Assembly (NCBI RefSeq): GCF_913057115.1
Contig: NZ_CAJXNN010000001.1
Span: 1-64,000, forward strand
DNA: 64,000 nucleotides
Source of the DNA: an uncultured Roseovarius sp.
GTDB taxonomy: Bacteria > Pseudomonadota > Alphaproteobacteria > Rhodobacterales > Rhodobacteraceae
Direction: 5' to 3'
Notes under the pieces: model-generated
Database searches by the model: none
The model's input: the letters and a program-made list of their open reading frames with translations, nothing else
What the model was told of the DNA's origin: nothing
Made by a program: the position numbers and the translations under genes
Shown: in pieces, positions 9,699-20,088 of the stretch
Layout: the number at the start of each line of letters is the position of its first letter
Numbering within the stretch: position 1 is the first letter of the stretch

Positions 9699-10706
9699 TT
9701 ACGCCGATTTCGCCAGTTGCACGGCCGGAACGCCCTGTTCGAGGCTGGCGCGCAGGGCATTTGTCAGTTCGTCGAGTTCGGGGTCCATCAGGATCGACGC
9801 GGCCTTGCGCTGGTGCCATTCGACGGCCCTCTGATGCAACTCGCCAAGCACCGGGTCGGATTTCAGGTCAGCGGCGAGTTTTTCGCTGGCGCTTTGGTAA
9901 CGTTCGATGGAGGTGTCTTTTTCATCGTTCAAATTGAACCTGTCCCAATAGTCCATGCCCAGCACATGGTGGGAATGGTTGGCCCGGCCACGGGCGCGTT
10001 TGACAAGGTAGCTTTCCATCGAGCGCAGCGCATAGTGGTTGACCTGTGCGCCAGTGAAAAGCGGAGGGTTGTCGGTGCGTTCACCGTTTACGATATAGTC
10101 ATCGCCGCCCGGCAGGACGCGTTTTGTGGTTTCGATATGGTCCTCGAGGGACACCGGCGCATGCAATCCCATGCGCTGGAACTTGTGTTGATTGGTATAA
10201 AGGGATTTTACGAATTTGCCGGTCTTGGGGCGCTCCTCGGCGTCCCATTCAAATTCTCCCATGGTGAATTGTCGGGTCACTGGCGTATCGGTGAATTTCT
10301 CGATTCCGTCAGGGCCGAAAATGCGCCACGGCACCGAGATCACATCGGCATCCGCACCGGAGCCTTCGACAAGCGCCTGAACCGATCCGTCACCCATATG
10401 GATGTTGAGGTATTCGTCCACATCACAGACAAAGACCCATTTCGCGTCCATCACGATGTCATAGCGCCGGGAGGCCTGTCTCAGGGCAGAGCGGTGAATG
10501 CCGCCCCCACGGACAATCGTATTGTGCTGAGTGACAAGCCCCAATTCCTGCAATCTCAGAAGGATTTCGACCGTGGGATCGGTGCAGTCGTTGGTGCAGA
10601 CCAGAATATGGTCGAACCCAAGGGTTTTATAATGAGCCACCCAATCAATGATATAGGGGCCTTCGTTCTTCATCGTTGATACAACGGTATAGGTCTCTTT
10701 ATCCAT
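9699..10706 (-). CDS. Glycosyltransferase family 2-like protein
   Basis: STMKNEGPYIIDWVAHYKTLGFDHILVCTNDCTD, DVDEY, NHYALRSMESYLVKRARGRANH. Confidence 0.87.
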   Translation of the reverse strand: MDKETYTVVSTMKNEGPYIIDWVAHYKTLGFDHILVCTNDCTDPTVEILLRLQELGLVTQHNTIVRGGGIHRSALRQASRRYDIVMDAKWVFVCDVDEYLNIHMGDGSVQALVEGSGADADVISVPWRIFGPDGIEKFTDTPVTRQFTMGEFEWDAEERPKTGKFVKSLYTNQHKFQRMGLHAPVSLEDHIETTKRVLPGGDDYIVNGERTDNPPLFTGAQVNHYALRSMESYLVKRARGRANHSHHVLGMDYWDRFNLNDEKDTSIERYQSASEKLAADLKSDPVLGELHQRAVEWHQRKAASILMDPELDELTNALRASLEQGVPAVQLAKSA

Positions 10707-10820
10707 TTGTGTGCCCTAGGTTTGGCGGCATCTTCGGCCGGTGTTTCTCATTTTGACAACGGCATGGTTGTCGAGGTTTTGCCAAGACTTGACTTCATTC
10801 GTGCCCGGCGTGGCGGTGAT

Positions 10821-13034
10821 CTACTTGTTTTGCAAGGCTTGCAGACCAAGGCGGACCTTGCGGTTGTCATTATGGGCGAGGATGTATTCGCCCAGACGTT
10901 TGGCGAGTTGGGTATGATCCTTGTCCACGGCACGCGAAAAAAGCTCGCGTTGGTACCGCGGGAAGGTCTTACGGGTGCGCAGCATCTGGTAGTAGTCCTG
11001 CGAGGTCAGTGTGCCTGACAGCGCCCCAAGGATGATGGGAGTAAGGATTCCCATCTGGTTGAGAGAAGAGCCAAGCCGATGCCCCAGAAGCGGTGCGCGC
11101 AGGCGTTCGACATTGTCATGCTCGAACCGCGCGACATGGCCGGAATCCAACGGCTCGTAGGGATCATAGAGGATGTAGACCTTGTTGGCGGCAGCGGAGG
11201 CTTGCGCGGCATCGCCATAGGGGCCGGTAAAGTCGCGATCCCATGCCACCTTGTAGCGGGTCTCCCAAGGCACGATGGATTTATCCAGCGTGGTTTGCGG
11301 ACTGATGGCCACCACATCCGCCCCCGGCGCGGCGGCGGAAAAGGCGCAGGCCGCATAGCCGCCCATGGACGCGCCGTAAAACACCACCCGTTTGAAGCGG
11401 TTGAAAAAGCCGCTGTCGCGTAACTCATCAAATTGTTCGGAGACCCAAGGATTGCGATACCACGTCCAGCCGCCGGCCAGCACGCCCAGCATCGACCACC
11501 CCTGTTCCTTGATAAAAGAATAGCCCCAGGGCCGCCTGTCATCGCGTTTGTTCATGGTGATATCGAGGTTATCGAAAGTCACCACAAGCGTGTCGTCGCT
11601 ACGCGGCATGAACAGGAAAGAATGGCCTTCGGGACCGGGGCGATAGAACCCGTCGTCGCCCGCAAGCCGAGTGGCGATGTCATCCCACGCGGCATCATCG
11701 CCGCCTTCGGGCGGTTTGGGGGTGACCATGACACGGATGACGGGTTTGCCGTCTTCTTCGCGCGTCGAAAGCTGTTCGTTGGTCCCGTAGTTCTTCAGGA
11801 GGGGAAAACCGCCCGAGCCTTTCTTGATGTCCATGAACACCCGGCTGTCGGAATGCAGGCAGCGGTCGTAAATCCTGTTCAACCGGCGGATGCGATAGTT
11901 GCAGCCAAACCCATCGAGATTGCACAGCACATCCACCGGGCGCAGGTCTTTTTCGTTTCGGATCACGCGAATGCGGTCGGACTCAACCCCGTTGCTTTGA
12001 AGAAAGGCACAGTAATCGGCGATCCAAGGCTGCGGGTCGTTGCCGAATTCGCCGGACCTGTCCACGTCAAACAGTTGAACGTCACAGTCGTGTTGGTGGT
12101 GCAGGGACAGAATGAAACTGCCCGCCGCCCCGGTCATGTCGGCGACGGTGGTCACTTCATCCAGATCAAGGTGATCGACCAGCGCACCATCGAACGTCGC
12201 ATTGCCACGGCCCTTGATCGGCGCAAGCGCGGGTTCGATGCCGTGCTCTTGCACCAGCTTGTCAAGGTACGACCCTTGCGGCGCCAACCCGTGATGCTTG
12301 TTTCCAAGCTGCTTCTTGTTCGAGGCCCAAAGGTGCAGGGCGGTGGTTTCATCGGTGATCAGCCCCTCGGCGATCGACGCACGGCGCAGGAATTTCGTTC
12401 GATCCCGGAAGGTGATGGGATAGAAGGCATCAAGCGGCTGCACCTTATCCTCAAGCCCCAGCGCATGGGCATAGTGGGTCACCATCATCGGCCCCCAGAC
12501 GCCCCAAGGCTGCCCGGTGATATGGACGGGCTTGCCGGCCTTGGCCTTTCTCTCGAATTCCTTTTGCTTCGATTTCGGCAGGAAGGGCGCGATGGAGTAG
12601 CGATCGGAGGTGAAATCCAGCATTTGCGAGAGCATCTCGCTGTCATGTGGCAGGCCGAGCACGGCGTTGTTGACGCGATGTTCGCCCGGCAGTTCGTAGC
12701 CCATGACATAGTCGCTGTCATAGTCCATGGGCCGGTGGCAATAGACATCGGTATCGATCCAGATCATGCCGGGGCATTGGTGGATCATGTGCAGGCGGAA
12801 CCAATCGGCAAAGAGCGCGAAACTGTTCTTTTGCTCGTACTTGATGAAATCGTCGGTATCTATGATCTCGCGCCCGTCGCGGCGGATCACGCCTTCGGGG
12901 ACATTGGGGATGTCCTCATAGCTGAACAGGGTGATCTTTTGGCCCTTGTCGACAAAGGATTTCAGGCAAAGCTGTTCCAGCCAACTGAGTGGACCGCCGA
13001 TCCAAAGGGTACCTACCTCACGCTCTCGCGCCAT
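10821..13034 (-). CDS. Multidomain protein: DXD-type glycosyltransferase + methyltransferase-like middle region + alpha/beta-hydrolase-like C-terminus
   Basis: IWIDTDVYC near N-terminus; VADMTGAAGSFIL...CNLDGFG...KGSGGFPLLK in the middle; VVFYGASMGGYAACAFS nucleophile elbow. Confidence 0.65.
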   Translation of the reverse strand: MAREREVGTLWIGGPLSWLEQLCLKSFVDKGQKITLFSYEDIPNVPEGVIRRDGREIIDTDDFIKYEQKNSFALFADWFRLHMIHQCPGMIWIDTDVYCHRPMDYDSDYVMGYELPGEHRVNNAVLGLPHDSEMLSQMLDFTSDRYSIAPFLPKSKQKEFERKAKAGKPVHITGQPWGVWGPMMVTHYAHALGLEDKVQPLDAFYPITFRDRTKFLRRASIAEGLITDETTALHLWASNKKQLGNKHHGLAPQGSYLDKLVQEHGIEPALAPIKGRGNATFDGALVDHLDLDEVTTVADMTGAAGSFILSLHHQHDCDVQLFDVDRSGEFGNDPQPWIADYCAFLQSNGVESDRIRVIRNEKDLRPVDVLCNLDGFGCNYRIRRLNRIYDRCLHSDSRVFMDIKKGSGGFPLLKNYGTNEQLSTREEDGKPVIRVMVTPKPPEGGDDAAWDDIATRLAGDDGFYRPGPEGHSFLFMPRSDDTLVVTFDNLDITMNKRDDRRPWGYSFIKEQGWSMLGVLAGGWTWYRNPWVSEQFDELRDSGFFNRFKRVVFYGASMGGYAACAFSAAAPGADVVAISPQTTLDKSIVPWETRYKVAWDRDFTGPYGDAAQASAAANKVYILYDPYEPLDSGHVARFEHDNVERLRAPLLGHRLGSSLNQMGILTPIILGALSGTLTSQDYYQMLRTRKTFPRYQRELFSRAVDKDHTQLAKRLGEYILAHNDNRKVRLGLQALQNK

Positions 13035-13262
13035 ACTCGATCCTCGATGCTTGCCACCTGTGCCCGCACAAGCGCGTGCAACAGGCGGTGCAAAGGATGG
13101 AATTCCCCCGACCCGAATATCTCATAGATGCCTGCCCACGTTTTGCCTGTCGGGTTCGATGACCCGTTTTGTTGTTTGTTGGCATAGTGGCAAAAACTTG
13201 CCGTTTCGTCACCATGTAATATGGCAGGCGGCGCAAAGCGTGGGTTTCAGGCCACGCGCAGG

Positions 13263-13589
13263 TTATCCCGCGCGGTTGCGCTCCAGCTCCGCGCGCAGTT
13301 GCTCGGCCTCGTGGCGGGCTTCGCGAAGGCCGTCCATGGTGGCCGAAAGCTCGGCCTCGGTCTGCGAAATCTGGTTGGTCAGCTCGGCCTCGCGCTGTTG
13401 CAGGTAGGTGATCGCCTGATCGCGGGTTTCTTCGGCCTCGTGCAGTTCCTGCGCCATTTTCTCAAGCTCTTCCACGTCGGAGCCGGATACGCGGATAAAC
13501 CGATGCACGAGCCAGTTCGCAAACCAGCCCATGCAAAAGGCCACGAACAGAACGATGGCCGTGGCGATAATAAATTCAGTTCTGTTCAT
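13263..13589 (-). CDS. Hypothetical membrane-anchored coiled-coil protein
   Basis: N-terminal TM then heptad-rich sequence; overlaps the upstream OmpA gene by 14 bp. Confidence 0.7.
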   Translation of the reverse strand: MNRTEFIIATAIVLFVAFCMGWFANWLVHRFIRVSGSDVEELEKMAQELHEAEETRDQAITYLQQREAELTNQISQTEAELSATMDGLREARHEAEQLRAELERNRAG

Positions 13590-15492
13590 CTTCGGTGCCT
13601 TCCTGATCCCCGGCTTCGCCTGCCTCGTCTATATTTTCGATAGGTTTCTCAAGGCTTTCAAGGGTTGTTTCCTGTGGCTTGATCGGTTCGGGGCGGATCA
13701 GTTTGAATTCGATCCGGCGGTTGGCCTCACGGCCTTCCTCGGTGCCATTGTCGGCAATCGGGTCGCTTTCGCCATAGCCCTTGGCGGTAAAGGATGAGGT
13801 CAGCACACGCCGCAGGCGCAATTCATTGAGAACCGCGCGCGCCCGCGCTTGGCTCAATCGTTCGTTCATGACTTCGCGGCCCTGGCTGTCGGTGTGACCT
13901 TGGATTTCCATCCGTATCTCGCCACACTCGTTCAGGATGTCGGCGATACGGTCCATGATGGCCGCGCCATTGGCATCGATATTGGCCGAACCCGGCTCGA
14001 AATTGATCTTGTCGTCGGCCTGCACCTCGGCGATGCGCGCCTCGCATTCCTCGGGCGTCGGAATGCTGGCCACCGGATCGAGTTCTTCCTTGTAAGTCAC
14101 GTCGATCGAAAACTGGTTGCGTTCACCCAGCTTGTCCGACAGGAACCCGGCGATCTTTGCCTTGGCGTCCAACTGGCCGGTGTTGCCCGACACCGAAAGC
14201 TCCTCGGGCCGGACGATGACCGCGCCGTTCGACAGGTAAGACAAGGTCTCTAGCCCGGTCAGCACCCGCAGGGACCAGTTGTCGGGCAAGTCCTCGGCCA
14301 CGCGCGCCGTGCTGTGTACCGCGTCCGAGGTGAACCGCGCCTTGGCAAAGCTGTTGACGGTTTCGCGGGTCACTTCGCTATCCACACGACCGCGGATCTG
14401 AACCAGACCCTCGGGCGAAAGCGTCGCCACGAATTCCGGCGTCACCTGCGTGTCATCCTCGGGCTTGGGCAGGACGGCGTGCAATGCGAAGACTTCGGGC
14501 AAAGAGGTCTCAAGCTGCCCCACGATATCGTCGAAAGCCGCCTGCGGCGTGCCTTCGGCGGCGACAAGTGAAATATCCGCATCCGAAAACGTCACACTTC
14601 CGCCGCCCAATTTGCCCAGGGCGGCGATGGATTGTTCCACCGCACGCGCCCATTTGGGCGAGGGGACGCCAAGGCCGATTGTACAGGCTGTCTTTTCTGT
14701 CAGGCCCACCTCGCTCGCCGCGCGCAGAATGCGGTTGCGCGCCTCTTCGGTATCGGCCGAGCAGGCATCGAACCGAGGGGTGCCGCCCTCGATCAGGAAG
14801 CGCAGGGTAAAGGGCGTGATCACCGGACGCGGCGACGAGATATCCAGGCCAAGGCGCACATCATCCGGCACCCGGCGCGCCAGTTCGGTTTCGATACGCC
14901 GCTTGTCTTTTTCAGAATCGGCCATGGCGGTGATCATCACCCGCTCGGCATCGACGGAAATTTTCGCCCGTTGCAACTGCGCCAGGGACCGCACCGCATA
15001 ATCCAGAGCCGCTTGCCATGTTTCAGGCTGCGGGTAATCAGCGGCTTCCAACAGGTCGATCACCTCGCCTTCGTCGGTCTGCTCGGCAATCCCGGCAACA
15101 AGGTCTTCCCGGTCGGTGTTGGCCGGAACAAGACCGATAAGCGAAATGCCACTGCCGTTGCGCAGCATCTCGACGGAAAACCGTGGCGGCGCGATTTTGC
15201 TGGTATCTTCGACGAGCATTTGGTCGATCACCCGGGCCGCGTCGACGACCTTGCCCGCCACTGTCAAGGCCTTGAAACGCAGGGCTTCACTGGGCGCGGT
15301 TCCTGCAAGAAATACCTGCAAACCGTTGGCATCAACCTCGGTCCAGGTCAGGTTTTCACTATCCAACTGCTCAAGCACCGCAGTGCGCGAGCCGTCTTCT
15401 ATGGCCGTGACGGCAAAGCGCGCCGCCAACAAGCACACGACTCCGGCGAAGAAGAACACGGCGACTATGGAAAAGAGTGAAGACAGGCGCAT
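13576..15492 (-). CDS. OmpA family protein
   Basis: C-terminal OmpA domain (EIRMEIQGHTDSQGREVMNERLSQARARAVLNEL), N-terminal TM. Confidence 0.9.
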   Translation of the reverse strand: MRLSSLFSIVAVFFFAGVVCLLAARFAVTAIEDGSRTAVLEQLDSENLTWTEVDANGLQVFLAGTAPSEALRFKALTVAGKVVDAARVIDQMLVEDTSKIAPPRFSVEMLRNGSGISLIGLVPANTDREDLVAGIAEQTDEGEVIDLLEAADYPQPETWQAALDYAVRSLAQLQRAKISVDAERVMITAMADSEKDKRRIETELARRVPDDVRLGLDISSPRPVITPFTLRFLIEGGTPRFDACSADTEEARNRILRAASEVGLTEKTACTIGLGVPSPKWARAVEQSIAALGKLGGGSVTFSDADISLVAAEGTPQAAFDDIVGQLETSLPEVFALHAVLPKPEDDTQVTPEFVATLSPEGLVQIRGRVDSEVTRETVNSFAKARFTSDAVHSTARVAEDLPDNWSLRVLTGLETLSYLSNGAVIVRPEELSVSGNTGQLDAKAKIAGFLSDKLGERNQFSIDVTYKEELDPVASIPTPEECEARIAEVQADDKINFEPGSANIDANGAAIMDRIADILNECGEIRMEIQGHTDSQGREVMNERLSQARARAVLNELRLRRVLTSSFTAKGYGESDPIADNGTEEGREANRRIEFKLIRPEPIKPQETTLESLEKPIENIDEAGEAGDQEGTEDEQN

Positions 15493-15554
15493 GAACAGAA
15501 GGCCATTTGCTAAGTGGTCGGCTCGTATCTATGCCCTGCAAGGGGCAAGTGCAA

Positions 15555-16520
15555 TCACAGCAGAAGCGCGACGGCGAAAAACGGCAAGGGCAGCAACCCG
15601 GCATCCCGGTTCGACCTGAAAAGGTGCAGCAGGCGGTCATGGTCGCCAAGGTTCAGCTTGCGCATCTGCCAGAACATGTGCCAGCCCATCGCCCATGGCC
15701 CCAGAAGCGCCACGAGAAGGGCGGGAATGCTTCCTGCGATGGCCGCGAGAATCACCGCCATGGCCATAAGGGACACCGTGATCACCAAGAACCAAGACAG
15801 CCATTTGGGCGTGGCATCGCCAAACAGGCGCGCCGTGGATTTCACGCCAATGAGAGCGTCATCTTCCTTGTCTTGGTGGGCATAGATGGTGTCGTAAAAC
15901 AGCGTCCAGGCGATGCCCGCCATGTAAAGCACCACGGCGGGCCATTCCAACCGCCCGGTATGCGCCGTCCAGGCCAGCAAAGCGCCCCAGTTGAAGGCCA
16001 ACCCAAGGAAGACCTGGGGCCACCATGTGAACCGCTTGGCAAAAGGATAGATCGCCACCGGCAAAAGCGACAGCACGCCAAGGCCGATGGCCGCGATGTT
16101 GAAGGTCAGCAGAATGGCAAAGGCCACCAGCGCCTGTGCCACCAGCCACGCCAGCGCGCCTTTCACGGTGACTTGCCCCGAAGGAATGGGCCGCGAGGCG
16201 GTGCGCGCCACGCTGCCGTCGATATGCCGGTCGGTGATGTCGTTCCACGTGCAACCCGCCCCGCGCATCAGGAAGGCCCCGATGCCACAGCCCGCGAAAA
16301 TCCAAAGGTCGTGCCATGTCGCCCGGCCATCGTGCAGCATGGCCAGCAAAAGACCCCACCAGCAGGGCAGTAGCAAAAGCCAAGTGCCAATCGGCCGGTC
16401 CGCCCGCGACAGCCGCAGATAGGGGCGCGTGGCGGCGGGGGCCAGCCTGTCCACCCAATTGCCGCGATAGGCATCGGCGACTTGGCCCTTGTCCTCTGGC
16501 GTCTCGTTTGTGCCGGTCAT
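15555..16520 (-). CDS. ubiA: 4-hydroxybenzoate octaprenyltransferase
   Basis: DRPIGTWLLLLPCWWGL; GAGCTWNDITDRHIDGSVARTASRPIPSG; YAHQDKEDD. Confidence 0.95.
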   Translation of the reverse strand: MTGTNETPEDKGQVADAYRGNWVDRLAPAATRPYLRLSRADRPIGTWLLLLPCWWGLLLAMLHDGRATWHDLWIFAGCGIGAFLMRGAGCTWNDITDRHIDGSVARTASRPIPSGQVTVKGALAWLVAQALVAFAILLTFNIAAIGLGVLSLLPVAIYPFAKRFTWWPQVFLGLAFNWGALLAWTAHTGRLEWPAVVLYMAGIAWTLFYDTIYAHQDKEDDALIGVKSTARLFGDATPKWLSWFLVITVSLMAMAVILAAIAGSIPALLVALLGPWAMGWHMFWQMRKLNLGDHDRLLHLFRSNRDAGLLPLPFFAVALLL

Positions 16521-16531
16521 ATGGTGCCCCC

Positions 16532-17287
16532 ATGGCAGATACGAAGATCAGGCTTTATGTAGAGCAGCCCTTGGGGGAAGGGCAAACCATTCCTCTGAGC
16601 CGCGACCAGGCGCATTACCTTTTCGGGGTGATGCGACGCGGCGTGGGCGATGCTTTGGCGGTGTTCAACGGGCGCGACGGCGAATGGCGCGCAGTCGCGC
16701 GCGAAGCAGGCAAGCGTGGCGGCACGCTGGAGGTGGTTGAGCAGACCGCGCCGCAGCGCGATCCGCCCGACCTGTGGCTACTGTTTGCGCCGATCAAGAA
16801 GGCGCGCACCGATTTCATCGTCGAAAAAGCCGCCGAGATGGGCGCGGCGCGGATCATGCCGGTGCAGACCGAGTTCACCAATTCCGAACGCATCCGGCAG
16901 GACCGCCTGCAAGCCCACGCCGTTGAGGCTGCCGAACAATGCGGCGGAACATTTGTGCCAGAAGTCAGCGATTTGCAAAAACTGGATCGCGTCTTGGCAG
17001 ATTGGCCCGAGGATCGGCAGTTGATGTTCTGCGACGAAGGATTGGCCGGCGGCTCTTCAGCCCTGACGGGCTTCATCGCCCGCGAAGAGGGCCGAAAGGC
17101 CCGGCTGAGCGAACCTTGGGCGATCCTGATCGGCCCCGAAGGCGGGTTTTCCGAGGGTGAGCGCGCCCGGCTTCACGCCCTGCCCTTTGCCCATGCGGTC
17201 AGTCTTGGCCCGCGCATCCTGCGCGCCGATACCGCCGCCGTGGCGGCGCTGACGGTCTGGCAGCAAGCGCTTGGAGATTGGGCATGA
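16532..17287 (+). CDS. rsmE: 16S rRNA (uracil(1498)-N(3))-methyltransferase
   Basis: ILIGPEGGFSEGE and LGPRILRADTAA motifs. Confidence 0.95.
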   Translation: MADTKIRLYVEQPLGEGQTIPLSRDQAHYLFGVMRRGVGDALAVFNGRDGEWRAVAREAGKRGGTLEVVEQTAPQRDPPDLWLLFAPIKKARTDFIVEKAAEMGAARIMPVQTEFTNSERIRQDRLQAHAVEAAEQCGGTFVPEVSDLQKLDRVLADWPEDRQLMFCDEGLAGGSSALTGFIAREEGRKARLSEPWAILIGPEGGFSEGERARLHALPFAHAVSLGPRILRADTAAVAALTVWQQALGDWA

Positions 17288-18081
17288 CAGCGCCCCGTCT
17301 GCATGTTCTGACCGCCAAGGGCTGCGATCAGGCCGTGGTTCTCAGGCGCGGGCCGAAAGATTGGGTGGCAAGCCTGATCTGGGACCGGGCGACCGGCACG
17401 GTCGAGCTTGGCCAGTGGCTTCATGCCCGGCTGTACGAGCACCGTGCAGACCTGTCGCCGGATGGGCGGCACATGATTTATTTCGCGGCGCGGTTCGACG
17501 AGCGGACCCATGGCTGGACGGCGATCAGCCGGGCGCCTTGGCTGACCGCGCTGACCCTGCTCCCGCAAGAGGGCACGTGGTATGGCGGTGGGGCCTTCAC
17601 GCCCGAGGGCCGGGTGTTCTTCAACGGCGCGCGGCCACCTGACAACCTGCCCGACGGTCTACAGCCTGCCGAGCCCACGGCCTACCCGCATGGCACCGAT
17701 GGGTTTCACATGGGCGGGCTCTATCCGATGATGATGCAGGCGCGGGGCTGGCGCCAGACGGGCGGCGAAGGCTACGAGACGGTACTGGAAAAACCCGCCG
17801 GGCAGGGCTGGACGCTGGAGCTGGGCGTTGCGCTGCGGCGACGGAACCGGGCGTTGATCTCCAACCGCTATGCGCTGCGGAGCGCCAAGGGAGCGACCCT
17901 GGACCAGCCCGATTGGGAATGGGCCGAGCCCTGGGGCGAGGGGCTTCAGGTTGCCGCCCGGGGCGCGCTTTGGCAGGTACCTTTGACGCAGGCGGGGCCG
18001 GGCCGACCTAGCCCGATACAGGACTTCAACGACATGGAAATCGAGCTTCGCGAAGCGCCTTACGAGGGGGTTGGCACATGA
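17278..18081 (+). CDS. Hypothetical protein
   Basis: Long ORF with coding-like composition, overlaps rsmE and the next gene. Confidence 0.75.
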   Translation: MGMTAPRLHVLTAKGCDQAVVLRRGPKDWVASLIWDRATGTVELGQWLHARLYEHRADLSPDGRHMIYFAARFDERTHGWTAISRAPWLTALTLLPQEGTWYGGGAFTPEGRVFFNGARPPDNLPDGLQPAEPTAYPHGTDGFHMGGLYPMMMQARGWRQTGGEGYETVLEKPAGQGWTLELGVALRRRNRALISNRYALRSAKGATLDQPDWEWAEPWGEGLQVAARGALWQVPLTQAGPGRPSPIQDFNDMEIELREAPYEGVGT

Positions 18082-18593
18082 GCGGCTTCATTCGGCCCGA
18101 AGCCATGCAAAGCCTTGCCCGCTGGCGCGAGGTGCTGATCGGCACCGGGGCCTTGGCGCTTGGCGTGTGGTGGGTTCTGGGCACCAGTGGTTTGCTGCAT
18201 TGGATCGGCTATGTGGTGGCCGCGGCTGGCCTTGCCCTCATCGCAGCCGGGGTTCAGCGCGCCCGCTTTCGTGGGGCGCGTGGTGGTGCGGGCGTGGTAC
18301 AGGTGGACGAAGGGCAGATCGCCTATTTCGGCCCCCTGACCGGCGGCGCCGTGGCGCGCAGCGAAATGACCGCCGTTCTGATCGACCCTTCAGGACACCC
18401 GGCGCACTGGATCCTTCGTCAACCAGACCAGCCCGACCTTCATATCCCGGTCAACGCTGAAGGCGCCGATGAACTGTTCGATGCCTTCGCCGCGCTGCCC
18501 GGCCTGCGCACAGAATACATGCTGGCCCGGATGAAAGCGCCGGGCGACCAACCTACGGTCATCTGGCAAAAACGCACAATGATGCTGCATTGA
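18078..18593 (+). CDS. Hypothetical membrane protein
   Basis: Two predicted TM segments; ATGA overlap with upstream gene. Confidence 0.8.
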   Translation: MSGFIRPEAMQSLARWREVLIGTGALALGVWWVLGTSGLLHWIGYVVAAAGLALIAAGVQRARFRGARGGAGVVQVDEGQIAYFGPLTGGAVARSEMTAVLIDPSGHPAHWILRQPDQPDLHIPVNAEGADELFDAFAALPGLRTEYMLARMKAPGDQPTVIWQKRTMMLH

Positions 18594-18656
18594 CACCCCT
18601 GACGATTAGCGCCACTTCTGAACGTCAAAGCGCGCGGCAAGGCAGGAGAAGCGCCC

Positions 18657-20027
18657 ATGTCCATACCCCAATCCGGTGGCGGCCCGATCGAGCGGCACGA
18701 ACAACTGGCCGAATACCTGGCAGACGGCTGCAAACCGCGCGACGACTGGCGCATCGGCACCGAGCACGAGAAGTTCGGCTATTGCAAGGACACGCTCAAG
18801 CCCATCCCCTATGAAGGGGAGCGCAGCGTTCTGGCGGTACTTGAGGGCCTGCGCGACGGTCATGGCTGGGCCCCGCTGGAAGAAGGCGGCAAGCTGATTG
18901 GCTTGGAAAAGGATGGCGCGAACGTCAGCCTTGAGCCGGGTGGGCAGTTGGAACTCTCGGGCGCGCCCTTGGAAAACATCCACCAGACCTGTGACGAGGT
19001 GAATGACCATCTGGCCGACGTGAAGGACATCGCCGACAAGGTCGGCGTGGGCTTCATCGGGCTTGGAGCCGCGCCGATCTGGACGCATGAACAAATGCCG
19101 CGAATGCCCAAGGGGCGGTACAAGCTGATGACCGATTACATGGATCGCGTCGGCACCATGGGTAAATCCATGATGTACCGAACCTGCACCGTGCAGGTGA
19201 ACCTTGATTTCGGGTCCGAGGCGGACATGGTGCAAAAGCTGCGCGTGGCACTTGCCCTGCAGCCTGTGGCCACGGCACTGTTCGCCAATTCACCGTTTTT
19301 CGAAGGCAAACCCAACGGCCACAAGTCATGGCGCAGCCGTGTCTGGCGTGATCTGGATGCGGACCGGACAGGCATGTTGCCCTTCGTCTTTGACGAAGGC
19401 TTCGGCTTCGAGGCGTGGGTGCAATATGCCCTCGATGTGCCGATGTATTTCGTTTATCGCGACGGGGTCTATCACGATGCCTTGGGGCAATCGTTCCGCG
19501 ATTTTCTGAAAGGTGAATTGCCCGCCCTGCCCGGTGAAAAGCCCGCCCTTTCCGATTGGGCGGATCACCTGACCACCATTTTCCCAGAGGCACGGATCAA
19601 GAAATTCATCGAAATGCGCGGCGCCGATGGCGGCCCCTGGCGCAGGCTCTGCGCGCTGCCCGCCTTCTGGGTGGGGTTGATGTACGACCAGGCCGCCTTG
19701 GATGCGGCCTGGGATCTGGTCAAAGGCTGGGACGCGCCGACGCGCGAGGCGCTGCGCATTGCGGCCAGTGAACAGGCGCTTGATGCCCGCGTCGACGGGA
19801 TTTCCATGCATGAAATCGCGCGCGAGGCCGTGGCGATTTCCGAGGCCGGTTTGAAGGCCCGCGCGCGCCCCGGCGCGGGCGGCATGATCGCCGATGAAAC
19901 CCATTTCCTGAATGCCCTGAAGGAAAGCATCGAAAGCGGCCGGGTGCCCGCAGATGAATTGCTTGAGCACTACAATGGTGATTGGAACGGCGATCTGACC
20001 CGGATTTACGCGGAGTATTCGTATTAA
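18657..20027 (+). CDS. gshA: Glutamate--cysteine ligase
   Basis: Class II GCL motifs (RIGTEHEKFGYCKDTLKPIPYEG; MYRTCTVQVNLDFGSEADMVQKLRVALALQPVATALFANSPF). Confidence 0.95.
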   Translation: MSIPQSGGGPIERHEQLAEYLADGCKPRDDWRIGTEHEKFGYCKDTLKPIPYEGERSVLAVLEGLRDGHGWAPLEEGGKLIGLEKDGANVSLEPGGQLELSGAPLENIHQTCDEVNDHLADVKDIADKVGVGFIGLGAAPIWTHEQMPRMPKGRYKLMTDYMDRVGTMGKSMMYRTCTVQVNLDFGSEADMVQKLRVALALQPVATALFANSPFFEGKPNGHKSWRSRVWRDLDADRTGMLPFVFDEGFGFEAWVQYALDVPMYFVYRDGVYHDALGQSFRDFLKGELPALPGEKPALSDWADHLTTIFPEARIKKFIEMRGADGGPWRRLCALPAFWVGLMYDQAALDAAWDLVKGWDAPTREALRIAASEQALDARVDGISMHEIAREAVAISEAGLKARARPGAGGMIADETHFLNALKESIESGRVPADELLEHYNGDWNGDLTRIYAEYSY

Positions 20028-20055
20028 AGCGAAACCGGCCCCGGGCCTCAGTTCA

Positions 20056-20087
20056 AAAAGCCCCGGCTCGAAAGCCGGGGCTTTTTC
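20056..20087. terminator. Bidirectional intrinsic terminator
   Basis: AAAAAGCCCCGGCT-CGAA-AGCCGGGGCTTTTT. Confidence 0.9.
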
Positions 20088-20088
20088 G

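Noticed and set aside
11433-13127. 564-aa plus-strand ORF antisense to the multidomain glycosyltransferase gene
   Set aside because: Shadow ORF typical of high-GC third-position bias; no motifs.
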